Origin: Streptomyces sp. RerS4
GTDB taxonomy: Bacteria; Actinomycetota; Actinomycetes; Streptomycetales; Streptomycetaceae
Length of the DNA: 64,000 nucleotides
Assembly (NCBI RefSeq): GCF_023515955.1
Contig: NZ_CP097322.1
Coordinates: forward strand, 2,482,001-2,546,000
Direction: 5' to 3'
In this document: positions 26,291 through 37,443 of the stretch, piece after piece
Layout of the letters: every line of letters begins with the position of its first letter
How positions within the stretch are numbered: position 1 is the first letter of the stretch
Position numbers and translations under genes: made by a program
The notes under the pieces: generated by a model
Told to the model about the DNA's origin: nothing
Seen by the model: only the letters and a program-made list of their open reading frames with translations
The model's database searches: none

Positions 26291-27112
26291 TCAGCGCGTG
26301 GGGGCCTCGGGCTGGTTCGGGACGGCGCCGCCGAAGCGGCGGTCGCGCTGGGCGTACTCCAGGCAGGCCTGCCAGAGGTTGCGCCGGTCGAAGTCCGGCC
26401 ACAGGACGTCCTGGAAGACCATCTCGGCGTAGGCGCTCTGCCAGAGCAGGTAGTTCGAGGTGCGCTGCTCGCCGCTGGGGCGCAGGAACAGGTCCACGTC
26501 CGGCATGTCCGGGTAGTACATGTACTTCGCGAAGGTCTTCTCGTTGACCTTCGACGGGTCCAGCTTGCCCGCCGCCACATCCCGGGCGATGGCCTGCGCC
26601 GCGTCCGCGATCTCGGCGCGACCGCCGTAGTTCACGCAGAAGTACAGGGTCATGGCGTCGTTGTCGACGGTGTGCTCCTGGGCGATCTGGAGCTCCTGGA
26701 CGACCGACTTCCACATCTTCGGCATGCGGCCGACCCAGCGGATGCGGATGCCGAGGTCGTTCATCTCGTCGCGGCGGCGGCGGATGACGTCGCGGTTGAA
26801 GTTCATGAGGAAGCGGACCTCGTCGGGCGAGCGCTTCCAGTTCTCCGTCGAGAAGGCGTACAGGGAGAGGTTCTTCACGCCCATCTCCAGGCAGCCCCGG
26901 AGCACGTCGAGCACGACGCCCTCGCCGACCTTGTGGCCCTCGGTGCGCGGCAGGCCGCGCTCCTTGGCCCAGCGGCCGTTGCCGTCCATGACGATCGCGA
27001 CATGGTTGGGGACCAGCTCGCCGGGGATCTTCGGCGGGCGCTCACCCGACGGATGCGGCTCGGGAACCTTGTACTCGCGGCGAGAACGTCCCAGAATCCC
27101 GCGTCGTGCCAT
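26291..27112 (-). CDS. uppS: Isoprenyl transferase (undecaprenyl diphosphate synthase type)
   Basis: Condenses isopentenyl diphosphate units in cis to make the long polyprenyl carrier for cell-wall precursors. The 273-residue protein has the cis-prenyltransferase signature [28 protein letters not shown] with the catalytic Asp, [13 protein letters not shown], and [25 protein letters not shown], followed by [12 protein letters not shown] 27112 has AGGAG 8-9 nt upstream. It sits 11 nt after recO on the same strand. The exact chain length cannot be read from sequence; C50/C55 products are usual in actinobacteria. Confidence 0.95.
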   Translation of the reverse strand: MARRGILGRSRREYKVPEPHPSGERPPKIPGELVPNHVAIVMDGNGRWAKERGLPRTEGHKVGEGVVLDVLRGCLEMGVKNLSLYAFSTENWKRSPDEVRFLMNFNRDVIRRRRDEMNDLGIRIRWVGRMPKMWKSVVQELQIAQEHTVDNDAMTLYFCVNYGGRAEIADAAQAIARDVAAGKLDPSKVNEKTFAKYMYYPDMPDVDLFLRPSGEQRTSNYLLWQSAYAEMVFQDVLWPDFDRRNLWQACLEYAQRDRRFGGAVPNQPEAPTR

Positions 27113-27123
27113 GTGCCCAGCTC

Positions 27124-27870
27124 CTATTTCTCGACGTATCGCAGGGAGCGTAGCCCGCGCTCCAGATGCCAGTGCAAATAGGCGGAGACCAGCCCGCTCC
27201 CCTCGCGGACGTAGCGCGCCTCGCAGGCGTCCGCGTGGCCCCAGTCGCCCGTCAGCAGCGCGCTGAGCAGAGCGAGGGCCTCCGACGAGGGTACGACGCT
27301 GCCCGGCACCCGGCAGTCGCCGCATATGACCCCGCCGGCGGCGACGGAGAAGTGCCGGTTGGGGCCGTGGATGCCGCACTTGGCGCAGTCCTCGAAGCTC
27401 GGCGCGTAGCCGTTGACGGCGAGGGAGCGCAGCAGGAAGGCGTCGAGGATGAGGTGCGGCTCGTGTTCGCCGCGCGCGAGGGTGCGCAGGGCGCCGACGA
27501 GCAGCAGGTACTGCTGGACGGCCGGTTCGCCCTCGTTCTCCGTGAAGCGTTCGGCGGTCTCCAGCATCGCGGTGCCGGCGGTGTAGCGGGCGTAGTCGGT
27601 GACGATGCCGTTGCCGTACGGGGCGATGATCTCGGTCTGCGTGCACAGCGGCAGGCTGCGGCCGATCAGCTCGTTGCCGCGGGCGAAGAACTGCACGTCG
27701 GCGTGGGAGAAAGGTTCCAGCCGGGCGCCGAACTTGGACTTCGTACGCCGCACGCCGCGCGCTACGGCCCGCACCCGTCCGTGACCGCGCGTGAGCAGCG
27801 TGATGATGCGGTCCGCCTCGCCGAGCTTCTGGGTGCGCAGCACGATGCCGTCGTCGCGGAACAGACTCAT
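27124..27870 (-). CDS. recO: DNA repair protein RecO
   Basis: Loads RecA on SSB-coated gaps with RecF and RecR. The 248-residue protein has the N-terminal OB fold ([41 protein letters not shown]), central helices, and a zinc-finger-like cysteine set ([14 protein letters not shown] ... ICGDC) typical of actinobacterial RecO. Operon order recO-uppS is common in the group. ATG 27870 has GACAAT 6 nt upstream and no Shine-Dalgarno sequence, so it is probably leaderless. Confidence 0.95.
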   Translation of the reverse strand: MSLFRDDGIVLRTQKLGEADRIITLLTRGHGRVRAVARGVRRTKSKFGARLEPFSHADVQFFARGNELIGRSLPLCTQTEIIAPYGNGIVTDYARYTAGTAMLETAERFTENEGEPAVQQYLLLVGALRTLARGEHEPHLILDAFLLRSLAVNGYAPSFEDCAKCGIHGPNRHFSVAAGGVICGDCRVPGSVVPSSEALALLSALLTGDWGHADACEARYVREGSGLVSAYLHWHLERGLRSLRYVEK

Positions 27871-27882
27871 GCGCCCATTGTC
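27871..27882 (-). promoter_or_regulatory. -10 element of a probable leaderless recO promoter
   Basis: GACAAT (complement of 27877-27882) stands 6 nt before ATG 27870. The surrounding GACAATGGG is the same as at dus and hemW. Confidence 0.45.
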
Positions 27883-27909
27883 GCCTGTACGGGACCCCGT
27901 ACGGCGCGC

Positions 27910-28605
27910 TCAGGGCGCCCGTACCGCCGACAGCAGTCCGGCCACCTCGTCCGCGCCCATCCGCAGCGCCGCGCCCACCGTGGCGAGCACCTCGCGCTCG
28001 GCCGGGGTGTAGGGCCCGTCCGCGAGGGCGACCCGCGCGCCCTGGCGCAGGATCGACTCCCGGCCGGGACCCGCGAGGTGCGGGGCGAGCGGCTCCAGCG
28101 CCTCGTGGAGCTCTATCGACAGCGCGGCCCCGCAGCACTCGGGCCCGTCGTACAGCCCGAGCCGGCCCTCGTCGGTGGCGAGCGCCTCCACGAGGGCCTC
28201 CAGCTGCTCTTCGGTGCAGTCCTGGAACCCGGCGGCCCGTACGGTCGACACGGCGGCCTCCAGCGCCCCGCGCGAGGAGGTCCCGCCGGCGGCGAGCACG
28301 GCCAGCGTCACGGTGTGGACGGCGTCGCGCAGCAGCGCCGAGAAGCGGTTGGTGGTGAGGTGGTCCAGCACCTCGGTGTCGAAGCGCTCCTTGCAGGCCT
28401 GGCATTCGACGACGGGCCCGGCCTGGCCGCGCGGCAGCAGCGGCACGCCGAGCACGGTGAAGCGCCGGCGGCCGGTGCGCCGACGGTAGTTGCGGTCACC
28501 GCCGCAGTCGGGGCAGAAGAACTCCCCGTCGCCCACGGTGCTCCAGGTGGTACGGATGCCCCAGACCGTCAACTTCCGGCCGTCCCCACCCCGAACTGGC
28601 AGCAC
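27910..28605 (-). CDS. Zinc-ribbon/TerB-like protein
   Basis: A 231-residue protein with no catalytic signature. The N-terminal ~75 residues hold two CxxC pairs ([14 protein letters not shown] and [11 protein letters not shown]) that would form a zinc ribbon. The C-terminal ~150 residues are helical with TerB-like features ([41 protein letters not shown]). TerB domains occur in tellurite-resistance and stress systems, but no other ter gene is nearby, so no function is assigned. GTG 28605 is set by GGAGG six bases upstream. Confidence 0.75.
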   Translation of the reverse strand: MLPVRGGDGRKLTVWGIRTTWSTVGDGEFFCPDCGGDRNYRRRTGRRRFTVLGVPLLPRGQAGPVVECQACKERFDTEVLDHLTTNRFSALLRDAVHTVTLAVLAAGGTSSRGALEAAVSTVRAAGFQDCTEEQLEALVEALATDEGRLGLYDGPECCGAALSIELHEALEPLAPHLAGPGRESILRQGARVALADGPYTPAEREVLATVGAALRMGADEVAGLLSAVRAP

Positions 28606-28767
28606 GTCGCACCTCCGTAACCTTCCGGCAACATCGCCGGGTTGGCGTGATGTTAGCCACATCGATGAGGATGCGTCAGTCGTGCGACAAGACAACATGC
28701 GCAGGGGCGCGGACTTGGCCGAAGTACGCCCCCGGCGGCGCCCCGTCCCTTCGGCGCCGGAGCGACG

Positions 28768-28803
28768 GAACCCCGCCTCCTCCGGGCGGAGGGGGCGGGG
28801 TTC
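28768..28803 (-). terminator. Terminator of leuA
   Basis: A 16-bp stem with one G-T wobble (28768-28783 with 28788-28803) and a 4-nt loop, beginning 13 nt past the leuA stop. Confidence 0.8.
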
Positions 28804-28815
28804 ACGTACGGGCGA

Positions 28816-30819
<2,004 letters not shown>

Positions 30820-30945
30820 CTACGACTCTTTTTGCCGCCGAAGGTCCGGTCGATCCGTCAACACGGCGCGGCCGCTTTGAGACAACCGAATGAATCATGG
30901 TCGCTTCTAGTGACAGCATCGTGACCCACTGCCAGATTGCCGGGC

Positions 30946-32031
30946 ATGACTGCCTCCCCGTTCTCCGCCCGCTCCCGCTCCCCCCGCCACCCGGTCTTCT
31001 GCACCGTGGTCCCGCCCCACCTGCTCGACAAGGCCGCCCGCTCGGCCGACCCCGCGCGCGCCGACCTCGCGCAGCGGACCCTCGAACAGGACGCCTTCCT
31101 GCGCACCCGGCGCCGGATCAGCACCGTCCGGGGCATCGGCCCGGCCGCCCTCGACGCGCCCACGCCCGACACCCCGCTGCGGACGATCCACGACGCCCAG
31201 CACCGCACCCGCCTGCCCGGGAAGAAGGTCCGCGGCGAGGGCGAGGAGGCCGGCAAGGACGCCACCGTCAACCGCGCCTACGCCGGGCTCGGGGCCACGT
31301 ACGACCTGTTCCTCCAGGGCTTCGGGCGGCGCTCCATCGACGACTCCGGGTTGCCGCTGAACGCGAGCGTGCACTACGGCGAGGACTACAACAACGCCTT
31401 CTGGGACGGCGAGCAGATGGTCTTCGGCGACGGGGACGGCGATCTGTTCCTCGACTTCACGGTCTCCGTCGACGTCATCGGGCACGAGCTGACCCACGGC
31501 GTCACCCAATACACGGCCAACCTCGACTACCACGGCCAGTCCGGCGCCCTCAACGAGTCCATGTCGGACGTGTTCGGCTCCCTGATCAAGCAGTACTCGC
31601 TCGGGCAGAGCGCCGACCAGGCGGACTGGCTGATCGGCGCCGGCCTGCTCGGGCCGAACGTGACCGGGACCGCCCTGCGCTCGATGAAGGCGCCCGGGAC
31701 GGCGTACGACGACGACGAGCTCGGCAAGGACCCGCAGCCCGCGACCATGGACGACTACGTCGTGACCTCGCGCGACAACGGCGGCGTGCACATCAACTCC
31801 GGGATCCCCAACCACGCCTTCTACATCGCGGCGAGCGAGCTGGGCGGCAACGCCTGGGAGCGGGCCGGGCGGATCTGGTACGACACGCTGACGGGCGGCG
31901 AGCTGGAGGCGCGGGCGGACTTCGCCGACTTCGCCCGCCTCACGCTGGCGGCGGCGGTCGCCCGCTACGGGGACGGCGGCGTCGAGCACCGGGCGGTCCA
32001 GAAGGCGTGGTCGACGGTCGGGCTGGGGTAG
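30946..32031 (+). CDS. M4-family metalloprotease, protealysin-like
   Basis: A zinc endopeptidase of the thermolysin family. The 361-residue protein has HELTH (His180, Glu181, His184) and the third zinc ligand Glu204 in LNESMSDVFG, plus the catalytic-site segment DNGGVHINSGIPNHAFY. There is no signal peptide. The short N-terminal part (FCTVVPPHLLDKAA, then TRRR) resembles the short propeptide of protealysins rather than the long propeptide of secreted thermolysins. The gene 27 nt downstream encodes an emfourin-type inhibitor. ATG 30946 is preferred; a TTG at 30937 is possible. Confidence 0.92.
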   Translation: MTASPFSARSRSPRHPVFCTVVPPHLLDKAARSADPARADLAQRTLEQDAFLRTRRRISTVRGIGPAALDAPTPDTPLRTIHDAQHRTRLPGKKVRGEGEEAGKDATVNRAYAGLGATYDLFLQGFGRRSIDDSGLPLNASVHYGEDYNNAFWDGEQMVFGDGDGDLFLDFTVSVDVIGHELTHGVTQYTANLDYHGQSGALNESMSDVFGSLIKQYSLGQSADQADWLIGAGLLGPNVTGTALRSMKAPGTAYDDDELGKDPQPATMDDYVVTSRDNGGVHINSGIPNHAFYIAASELGGNAWERAGRIWYDTLTGGELEARADFADFARLTLAAAVARYGDGGVEHRAVQKAWSTVGLG

Positions 32032-32058
32032 CCGGCCGGAGCGGGGTAGGAAACCCTC

Positions 32059-32340
32059 ATGCTGATCGAAGTGGTGAGGACGGGCGGTTTCGCGGGCATC
32101 GAGCGCCGGGCCGAGGTGGACACCTCGGGCCGGCCCGACGAGGACGAGTGGCGGGCGCTCGCCCTGCTGGCGCTACGGCCCGAGGCACACGAGGACCCGG
32201 GCGGCCGGGCCGCGAGCGGCGTCCGGGACGGGTTCTCGTACCGGATCACGGTCGACGGCCGGACGGTGTCCTGCCACGACCCACACCTGTCGGACGCGCA
32301 GCGCAGCCTGGTCTCGCGGGTGCTGAAGGAGGGCGCGTAG
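32059..32340 (+). CDS. Emfourin-type protealysin inhibitor
   Basis: A 93-residue protein starting MLIEVVRTGGFAGIERRAEVD and containing a FSYRITVDGRTVSCHD strand pair. These match emfourins, small cytoplasmic inhibitors encoded beside protealysin-like M4 proteases. It lies 27 nt after the protease gene. Inference: it keeps the signal-less protease inactive inside the cell. TAGGAA lies 6 nt before the ATG with no ribosome-binding site, so the inhibitor may also have its own leaderless promoter. Confidence 0.82.
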   Translation: MLIEVVRTGGFAGIERRAEVDTSGRPDEDEWRALALLALRPEAHEDPGGRAASGVRDGFSYRITVDGRTVSCHDPHLSDAQRSLVSRVLKEGA

Positions 32341-32407
32341 GGGCGAAGGCGCGTAGGGGCCCGTTTATCCGGGTGCCCGCGTGGGGCGGTTTTGCTTGGA
32401 TGATCAC

Positions 32408-33217
32408 ATGACGAAAACCATCCTGGCGGACCTGGAGCAGTACTACGACGCCGTCCCCCGCAAGGGCGGCGCGCGCGGCGAGGACTTCGGGCCGCTCACC
32501 CTGTTCGTGCAGGAGGGACAGGGTTGGGCCTACTACGCGCGGCCCGCACTCGGCGGCTCCGACGCCACGCCCGCCGACGTGGAGCGGGTCCGGGCCCGCC
32601 AGCGGGACCTCGGCGTACCCGAGGCCTTCGAATGGGTGGCCGAAACCAGCCCCTCCCTGCGGGCGGCGGTGGAGGCGACGGGCCTGCACGTCCACGCCCA
32701 CCCGCTGATGGTCCTGGACGAGACGGCCGCGCCGCCCGCCCCGCACCCGGAGGTCCGCACGCTCGACGCCGACGACCCGCTGCTCACGGCAGCGGTCACG
32801 GTACCGGCGCTGGCCTTCGCGGACCGGGGAACGGCCGTCGGCGAGGCGGGACCGGCCGCGCTGACGGCGGCGCTCCTGGACCCGTCGGCCGGCGACCGCC
32901 GGGACCGGGTCGCGGCGATGCTCGCGGACGGCCGGACGGGCATGGCGGCGGCCGTACGGGACGGGGTGGTGCTGTGCTCGGGGCAGTACAACCCGGTCGG
33001 GGACGTCGCCGAGGTCGTCGCGGTCGGTACCCTGCCGGCCGCCCGGCGCCAAGGGCTGGCCCTCGGGGTGACGGCGGCGCTGGTCACGGCGGCCCGCACG
33101 GGCGGGGCGCGGACGGTGTTCCTGTCGGCGGGCGACGAGGACGTGGCCCGGATCTACGGGCGGGCCGGATTCCGCCGGGTCGGCACGGCCCTGATCGCGG
33201 AACCGCCCGCCGCGTAG
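32408..33217 (+). CDS. GNAT-family N-acetyltransferase
   Basis: A 269-residue protein. The C-terminal half has the GNAT acetyl-CoA fold, with the pyrophosphate-binding motif in AARRQGLALGVTAALV (R-x-x-G-x-A), then VFLSAGDEDVARIYGRAGFRRVGTA, as in family members that end with a glycine-rich GFRRVG strand. The N-terminal half (LADLEQYYDAVPRKGG ... EAFEWVAETSPSLRAAVEATGL) is typical of larger actinobacterial GNATs and has no assigned role. Substrate unknown. The start has no clear ribosome-binding site. Confidence 0.85.
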   Translation: MTKTILADLEQYYDAVPRKGGARGEDFGPLTLFVQEGQGWAYYARPALGGSDATPADVERVRARQRDLGVPEAFEWVAETSPSLRAAVEATGLHVHAHPLMVLDETAAPPAPHPEVRTLDADDPLLTAAVTVPALAFADRGTAVGEAGPAALTAALLDPSAGDRRDRVAAMLADGRTGMAAAVRDGVVLCSGQYNPVGDVAEVVAVGTLPAARRQGLALGVTAALVTAARTGGARTVFLSAGDEDVARIYGRAGFRRVGTALIAEPPAA

Positions 33218-33323
33218 CCGGCGCGTTGCCGAAGCGGCAACGATGTTTGCCCGCCGCGCCGGCCCGGCGCAGCATCGGCGGTGTCCGTGCGCCCGTACGG
33301 GCATCCGCGCCGAGGAGGCCGCC

Positions 33324-33983
33324 ATGTCCCACACCACCCACGACGACGCCAGGCACGCCGAGCACCCCGAGGGCGGGCGGGAATGGTGGAACGACCGCTA
33401 CCGCGAGAGCGGGCGGATCTGGAGCGGCGCGCCCAACGCCGCGCTGGTGCGCGAGGTGTCGGAGCTGCCGCCCGGCCGCGCCCTGGACCTGGGCTGCGGC
33501 GAGGGCGGCGACTCCGTCTGGCTGGCGGGACGCGGCTGGCGGGTCACCGCGACCGACATCTCCGAGGTCGCCCTGCGGCGGACGGCGGAACACGCCGCCG
33601 AGGCGGGGGTGGCCGACCGGGTGGACGCGCGGCAGCACGACCTGGCGCGATCCTTCCCCGCCGGGGAGTTCGACCTCGTGTCGGCGTGCTTCCTGCACTC
33701 GTACGGGGACTTCCCGCGCGACCGGATCCTGCGGACGGCGGCCGGGGCCGTGGCGCCGGGCGGCGTCCTGCTGGTGGTCGGCCACGGGGGCTGGGCCTCC
33801 TGGCAGGAGGACCGGCCGCAGGTCGACTTCCCGACCCCGGACGAGCTCCTCGCCCGACTGGAGCTGCCCGAGGGGGCCTGGGAGGTCCTGCGCGCCGAGG
33901 AACACGAACGCGTCCAGAACGCCCCCGACGGCACCCCGGGGACCCGCACGGACAACACGCTGAAGGTCCGCCGGCTCCGCTAG
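33324..33983 (+). CDS. Class I SAM-dependent methyltransferase
   Basis: A 219-residue methyltransferase of the Rossmann type. Motif I is ALDLGCGEGGDSVWLAGRG, followed by VTATDISEVALRRTAEHA, with the acidic residue that binds the SAM ribose; post-motif strands are EFDLVSACFLHSY and GGVLLVVGHGG. An early WWNDRYRESGRIWSGAPN segment resembles TehB-like and thiopurine-type methyltransferases. The substrate is not indicated. GAGGAGG lies just before ATG 33324. The gene ends in a dispersed-repeat motif before era. Confidence 0.85.
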   Translation: MSHTTHDDARHAEHPEGGREWWNDRYRESGRIWSGAPNAALVREVSELPPGRALDLGCGEGGDSVWLAGRGWRVTATDISEVALRRTAEHAAEAGVADRVDARQHDLARSFPAGEFDLVSACFLHSYGDFPRDRILRTAAGAVAPGGVLLVVGHGGWASWQEDRPQVDFPTPDELLARLELPEGAWEVLRAEEHERVQNAPDGTPGTRTDNTLKVRRLR

Positions 33984-33986
33984 GGG

Positions 33987-34007
33987 GTGTCTTTCGGATC
34001 AGGCCGG
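33987..34007 (+). repeat. Dispersed intergenic repeat motif, copy 1 (half-element)
   Basis: GTGTCTTtcGGATCAgGCCGG just past the methyltransferase stop matches 18 of 21 positions of a motif at 46429-46449. Here there is a single arm, between the convergent ends of the methyltransferase and era. A family of small palindromic repeats is suggested. Confidence 0.5.
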
Positions 34008-34018
34008 CGGCCGAGGGA

Positions 34019-34960
34019 CTAGAAGCCGAGCTTGCGGAGCTGCTTGGGGTCGCGCTGCCAGTCCTTGGCGACCTTCACGTGCAGGTCGAGGAAGACCGGC
34101 GTGCCGAGCAGCGCCTCGATGTGCTTGCGCGACTTCATGCCGACCTCCTTCAGGCGGGAGCCCTTGGGGCCGATGATGATGCCCTTCTGGCTCGGCCGCT
34201 CGATGTAGACGTTGGCGTGGATGTCCAGCAGCGGCCGGTCCGCGGGCCGGTTCTCGCGCGGGATCATCTCCTCCACGACGACGGCGATGGAGTGCGGCAG
34301 CTCGTCGCGCACGCCTTCGAGCGCGGCCTCGCGGATCAGCTCGGCGACCATCACCATCTCGGGCTCGTCCGTCAGGTCGCCCTCGGGGTACAGCGGCGGG
34401 CTCTCCGGCAGCAGCGGCGCGATCAGGTCGGCCAGCAGCTGGACCTGGGTGTCGCCGACCGCGGAGACGGGCACGATCTCGGCCCACTCGATGCCCAGCT
34501 CGGCGCCCAGCTGGTGGATGGCGAGCAGCTGCTCGGCCAGCGCCTTGGACTCGACGAGGTCGGTCTTGGTCACGATGGCGATCTTGGGGGTCTTCTTGAT
34601 CGCCGCGAGTTCCTTGGCGATGAACTTGTCGCCGGGGCCGAGCTTCTGGTCGGCCGGCAGGCAGAAGCCGATGACGTCGACCTCGGCCCAGGTGGTGCGT
34701 ACGACGTCGTTGAGCCGCTCGCCGAGCAGCGTGCGCGGCTTGTGCAGGCCGGGGGTGTCCACCAGGACCAGCTGGGCGTCCGGGCGGTGCACGATGCCGC
34801 GCACGGTGTGGCGGGTGGTCTGCGGCCGGTTGGAGGTGATCGCGACCTTGGTGCCCACCAGCGCGTTGGTCAGGGTCGACTTCCCCGCGTTGGGGCGGCC
34901 GACGAAACAGGCGAAGCCCGCGCGGTGCGGGGCGGTGGGCTCGGGGGAACGATCGCTCAT
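34019..34960 (-). CDS. era: GTPase Era
   Basis: A GTPase that assists 16S rRNA maturation and 30S assembly. The 313-residue protein has G1 GRPNAGKS (residues 21-28), G3 DTPGLHKP, G4 TKTD and a C-terminal KH RNA-binding domain (residues ~215-300, with IIIGPKGSRLKEVG). ATG 34960 gives the usual length. The reading frame is also open, without a stop, upstream into the surface-protein gene at 34957-35932. GAGAAT 7 nt before the ATG is a possible leaderless promoter. Confidence 0.94.
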   Translation of the reverse strand: MSDRSPEPTAPHRAGFACFVGRPNAGKSTLTNALVGTKVAITSNRPQTTRHTVRGIVHRPDAQLVLVDTPGLHKPRTLLGERLNDVVRTTWAEVDVIGFCLPADQKLGPGDKFIAKELAAIKKTPKIAIVTKTDLVESKALAEQLLAIHQLGAELGIEWAEIVPVSAVGDTQVQLLADLIAPLLPESPPLYPEGDLTDEPEMVMVAELIREAALEGVRDELPHSIAVVVEEMIPRENRPADRPLLDIHANVYIERPSQKGIIIGPKGSRLKEVGMKSRKHIEALLGTPVFLDLHVKVAKDWQRDPKQLRKLGF

Positions 34961-35932
34961 ACGGGCCATTCTCCCCGATGCGGCCCCCGCCGCCGACCAG
35001 GCCACCGCCACGACGGCCAGGGCGGCGGCGAGCACGCGGTTCAGCGCGGGGTGCGCGGCGTAGCCGGCGCCGGCCCGGTCGGTGGCCCCGTCGGCCCGCG
35101 CCTCGACCGTGACCTGGGCCCATTCCGGCGCGGGCGGCCCCTCCCAGCGGGCGTCGAGCCGGACCCGCTGCCCGGGGAGCAGCTCGGCGGGCAGCCCGGT
35201 GAGGGTGCGGGAGTGCAGGCCCCGGCCGAGCGCTCCGGTGGCGGTGAGGGTGGCGCGGGGGCGCAGGGTGACGTTGCCGAGGTTGCGGAGGGTGTACGAG
35301 ACCTGCGCGCCGGCCGCCGCGTCCCTCACCCGGAGGTCCTCGACGGCGAGCGCGGGGGCGGCGGGGCCGGTGACGCGGAGGTGGACCCGGGCGGCCACGG
35401 CCTGCTGGACGGCGAGGCCCCGCGCGGCGGTGGTGGCCGGCCGCTCCTCCAGCGCCACGACGGCTCCGGGGTGGTCCCCGGGCTCCGCCCGGTCCGGCAC
35501 GGTGACGGTGAACGCGACGGTCAGCGCCGCCTTCGCCGGGACGGTGATCCGCTCCCGCGCGAGCTTCAGCCACGCCCCGGTGGCGCGGCGCGGCTCGTCG
35601 GGGCCGCGGACGGCGAAGCCGCCGTCGCGGGCGGTGTTGTAGGCGTCGGCGGCGTAGAGGCGGAAGGTGCGCGGGGTGTCGGTGCGGTTGGCCACGGTGA
35701 CGGCGTCGGCCACCGTGGTGCCGGGGCCGGCGGAGAGGTGGAAGGAGGGCCGCTGCCCGAGGGTGTTGGCGGCGGGCAGCACGGACCACTGCCCGTTGTC
35801 CGCGGCCGCGGCCGTCCCGGCCGCCGAGGCCGTCACGAGCAGGACTGCCCCGAAGAGGAACGTGCCGAGCCCGAGCAGTACGGCCACGATCCGGGCGAGC
35901 GCGGTACGGGGTCCGGGCGCCGGGGCCGTCAC
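34957..35932 (-). CDS. DUF916/WxL-type surface protein, 3' end probably frameshifted
   Basis: About 320 residues: a signal peptide (ARIVAVLLGLGTFLFGAVLLV ... AAAADNG), an Ig-like domain of the DUF916/WxL peptidoglycan-binding type (QWSVLPAANTLGQRPSF and DAVTVANRTDTPRTFRLYAADAY), a second beta domain (APALAVEDLRVRDAAAGAQVSYTLRNLGNVTL), and a C-terminal helix (RVLAAALAVVAVAW). The GTG at 35932 overlaps the preceding stop (GTGA). In the given sequence the frame has no stop and runs straight into era. In the +1 frame, a basic tail ends at a TGA (34957-34959) that overlaps era's ATG; this is the likely true end if two bases are missing. Confidence 0.65.
34961..34973 (-). promoter_or_regulatory. 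-10 element before era
   Basis: GAGAAT (complement of 34968-34973) stands 7 nt before ATG 34960. Confidence 0.35.
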
Positions 35933-37288
35933 GACAGGGTCAGGGTCAGCACCGCCGTGTACGCGCCCGGCGGGGTGTACGCCGGCACCTTCAGCGTCAC
36001 GCCGGCGTCGACGGTGAAGGTGCCCCCGACCAGCGGGGCGTTCGCCGTGGAGGCCAGGACCGCCCCGTCCGGGCCGACCACGCCGGCGCTGCCCGCCGCG
36101 CACACGCTCGGACTGCCGGGTTCCGCCGCGCAGGTCGGCGTCCAGGACAGCGCGGCGCCGGGGATGCGGGTCCCGGCCGGGCCCGTGAAGTCGGTGACCC
36201 TGCCGACCAGCGTCCATCCCGCGGGCCCGCCCCGGGCGTCCCGCACGGTGACGGTGCCGATCCGGCCGGGGGCCGCGCCGCCGTCCCCGTACGGCACCGT
36301 GCCGAGGGTGACGGCCTCCCCCGCCTGGGTCATCGCCAGCGTGCCCGGCTCCACGGTGGCCGTGAGCCGCTGCGCGGCCGGCGACGACGGCGGCGGTGGG
36401 GGCGGGGGCGGGGCCACGGGCTGGACGACCGTGTACGCCGCCGCCCCGTCCCCGCCGCGCCGACCAGGCCTCGCCCTCGTACGCCACCACCGCCGTGGTG
36501 GCCCGGTCGGTGACGGGCAGCTCCGCCGCGACCCGCCCGAGCCGGTCGGCGGTGGTCACGACCCGGTCGGCGGTCTCGGCGGCGCCGGCCCGCCCGGCCA
36601 CGGTCACCGCCGCGCCCGGTACGAAGCCGACGCCGGCGACCCTGACGCGGGCCCCGGGTTTCCCGTGGGCGGCGGCCGGCGTGACGCTGCGCAGGTTGGC
36701 GGTCGGCAGCGGGGTCGCGGTGAGCCGCGCGGAGACGGGGGCCGCGTCGACCGCGCACGCGGTGACGAGGTCGAGGAGGTGGGCGGTGTGCAGGGTGTAG
36801 CCGGCCGGGGCGAGGGTGAGGGCGCCGGGCGCGGTGACGGTGAACGTGCCGGTCATGGTGACGGCGGGCAGCGCCACGCCCGCGGCCACCGGCTCGTTGC
36901 GCTTCGCGCCGACGACGGTGACCTCGCCGCTCTGCGCACCGCCGAGCCGGACCCGCCCGGTGGGGGTCAGCACGTCGGCGGGCAGCGCGCCTCCGACGGG
37001 GTTGAGGGCGGGGGTGCGGGCGATCCGGTAGGTGACGGTGACGGTGTCGCCGACGCGCGGGTTCGGGTCGTCGACGGTGAGGTGGGCGGTGGTGGGCCCG
37101 TCGGCGGGCGGCAGTCCGGCCTCCTGCGGGGCGAGGCAGTGCGTGGGGAACTCCACCTGCCCCGGGGACGTTTCCCCCTCGGCGACGGCCGGCGCGGCGA
37201 GTGCGCTCCCGGCCGCGAGGACGGCCGTACCGACGGCCGCCCGCCATCTCCTGCCGCGCGCGCCTGTCCCCACTGCCCGCACCCCCAC
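35929..37288 (-). pseudogene. Secreted surface protein with WxL-like C terminus, frameshifted near 36450
   Basis: Two frames together make one protein. The first (from about 37288) has a signal peptide (RRWRAAVGTAVLAAGSALAAPAVA), beta-rich repeats (TVTVTYRIA, VRVAGVGFVPGAAVTVAGR) and ends in VVAYEGEAWSARRG. The second resumes DGAAAYTVVQPVAPPPPPPPPSSP and continues to a WxL-like end (YTPPGAYTAVLTLTLS, stop 35929). Adding one C to the CCCC at 36450-36453 joins them exactly. It is either a real lesion or, more likely, a sequence error. Starts at 37300, 37288 or 37282 are possible. It is the 5' partner of the DUF916-type gene. Confidence 0.7.
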
Positions 37289-37443
37289 ACCCCGGACCAC
37301 CGGTTCCCCAAGGGGGCCATTCACGAGCGGGCGTCGGGAGAAGTCAAGGCACGCGACCGGTAACAATTGATGGGCCGTCAGAAGCCGGCGACATGACGCG
37401 CGACCGGGGGATCACACGGCCACCACCTCACGCGGCCGCCGCC

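Noticed and set aside
33281..37363. A 1360-codon plus-strand open frame antisense to era and the surface genes
   Set aside because: It overlaps well-supported genes and lacks recognisable motifs or a start signal.
34019..37366. A single open frame of 1115 codons covering era and the two surface genes
   Set aside because: It joins three different domain sets, reads a frame-shifted middle region of low-complexity residues, and arises from the likely one-base error near 36450 plus a missing stop before era.
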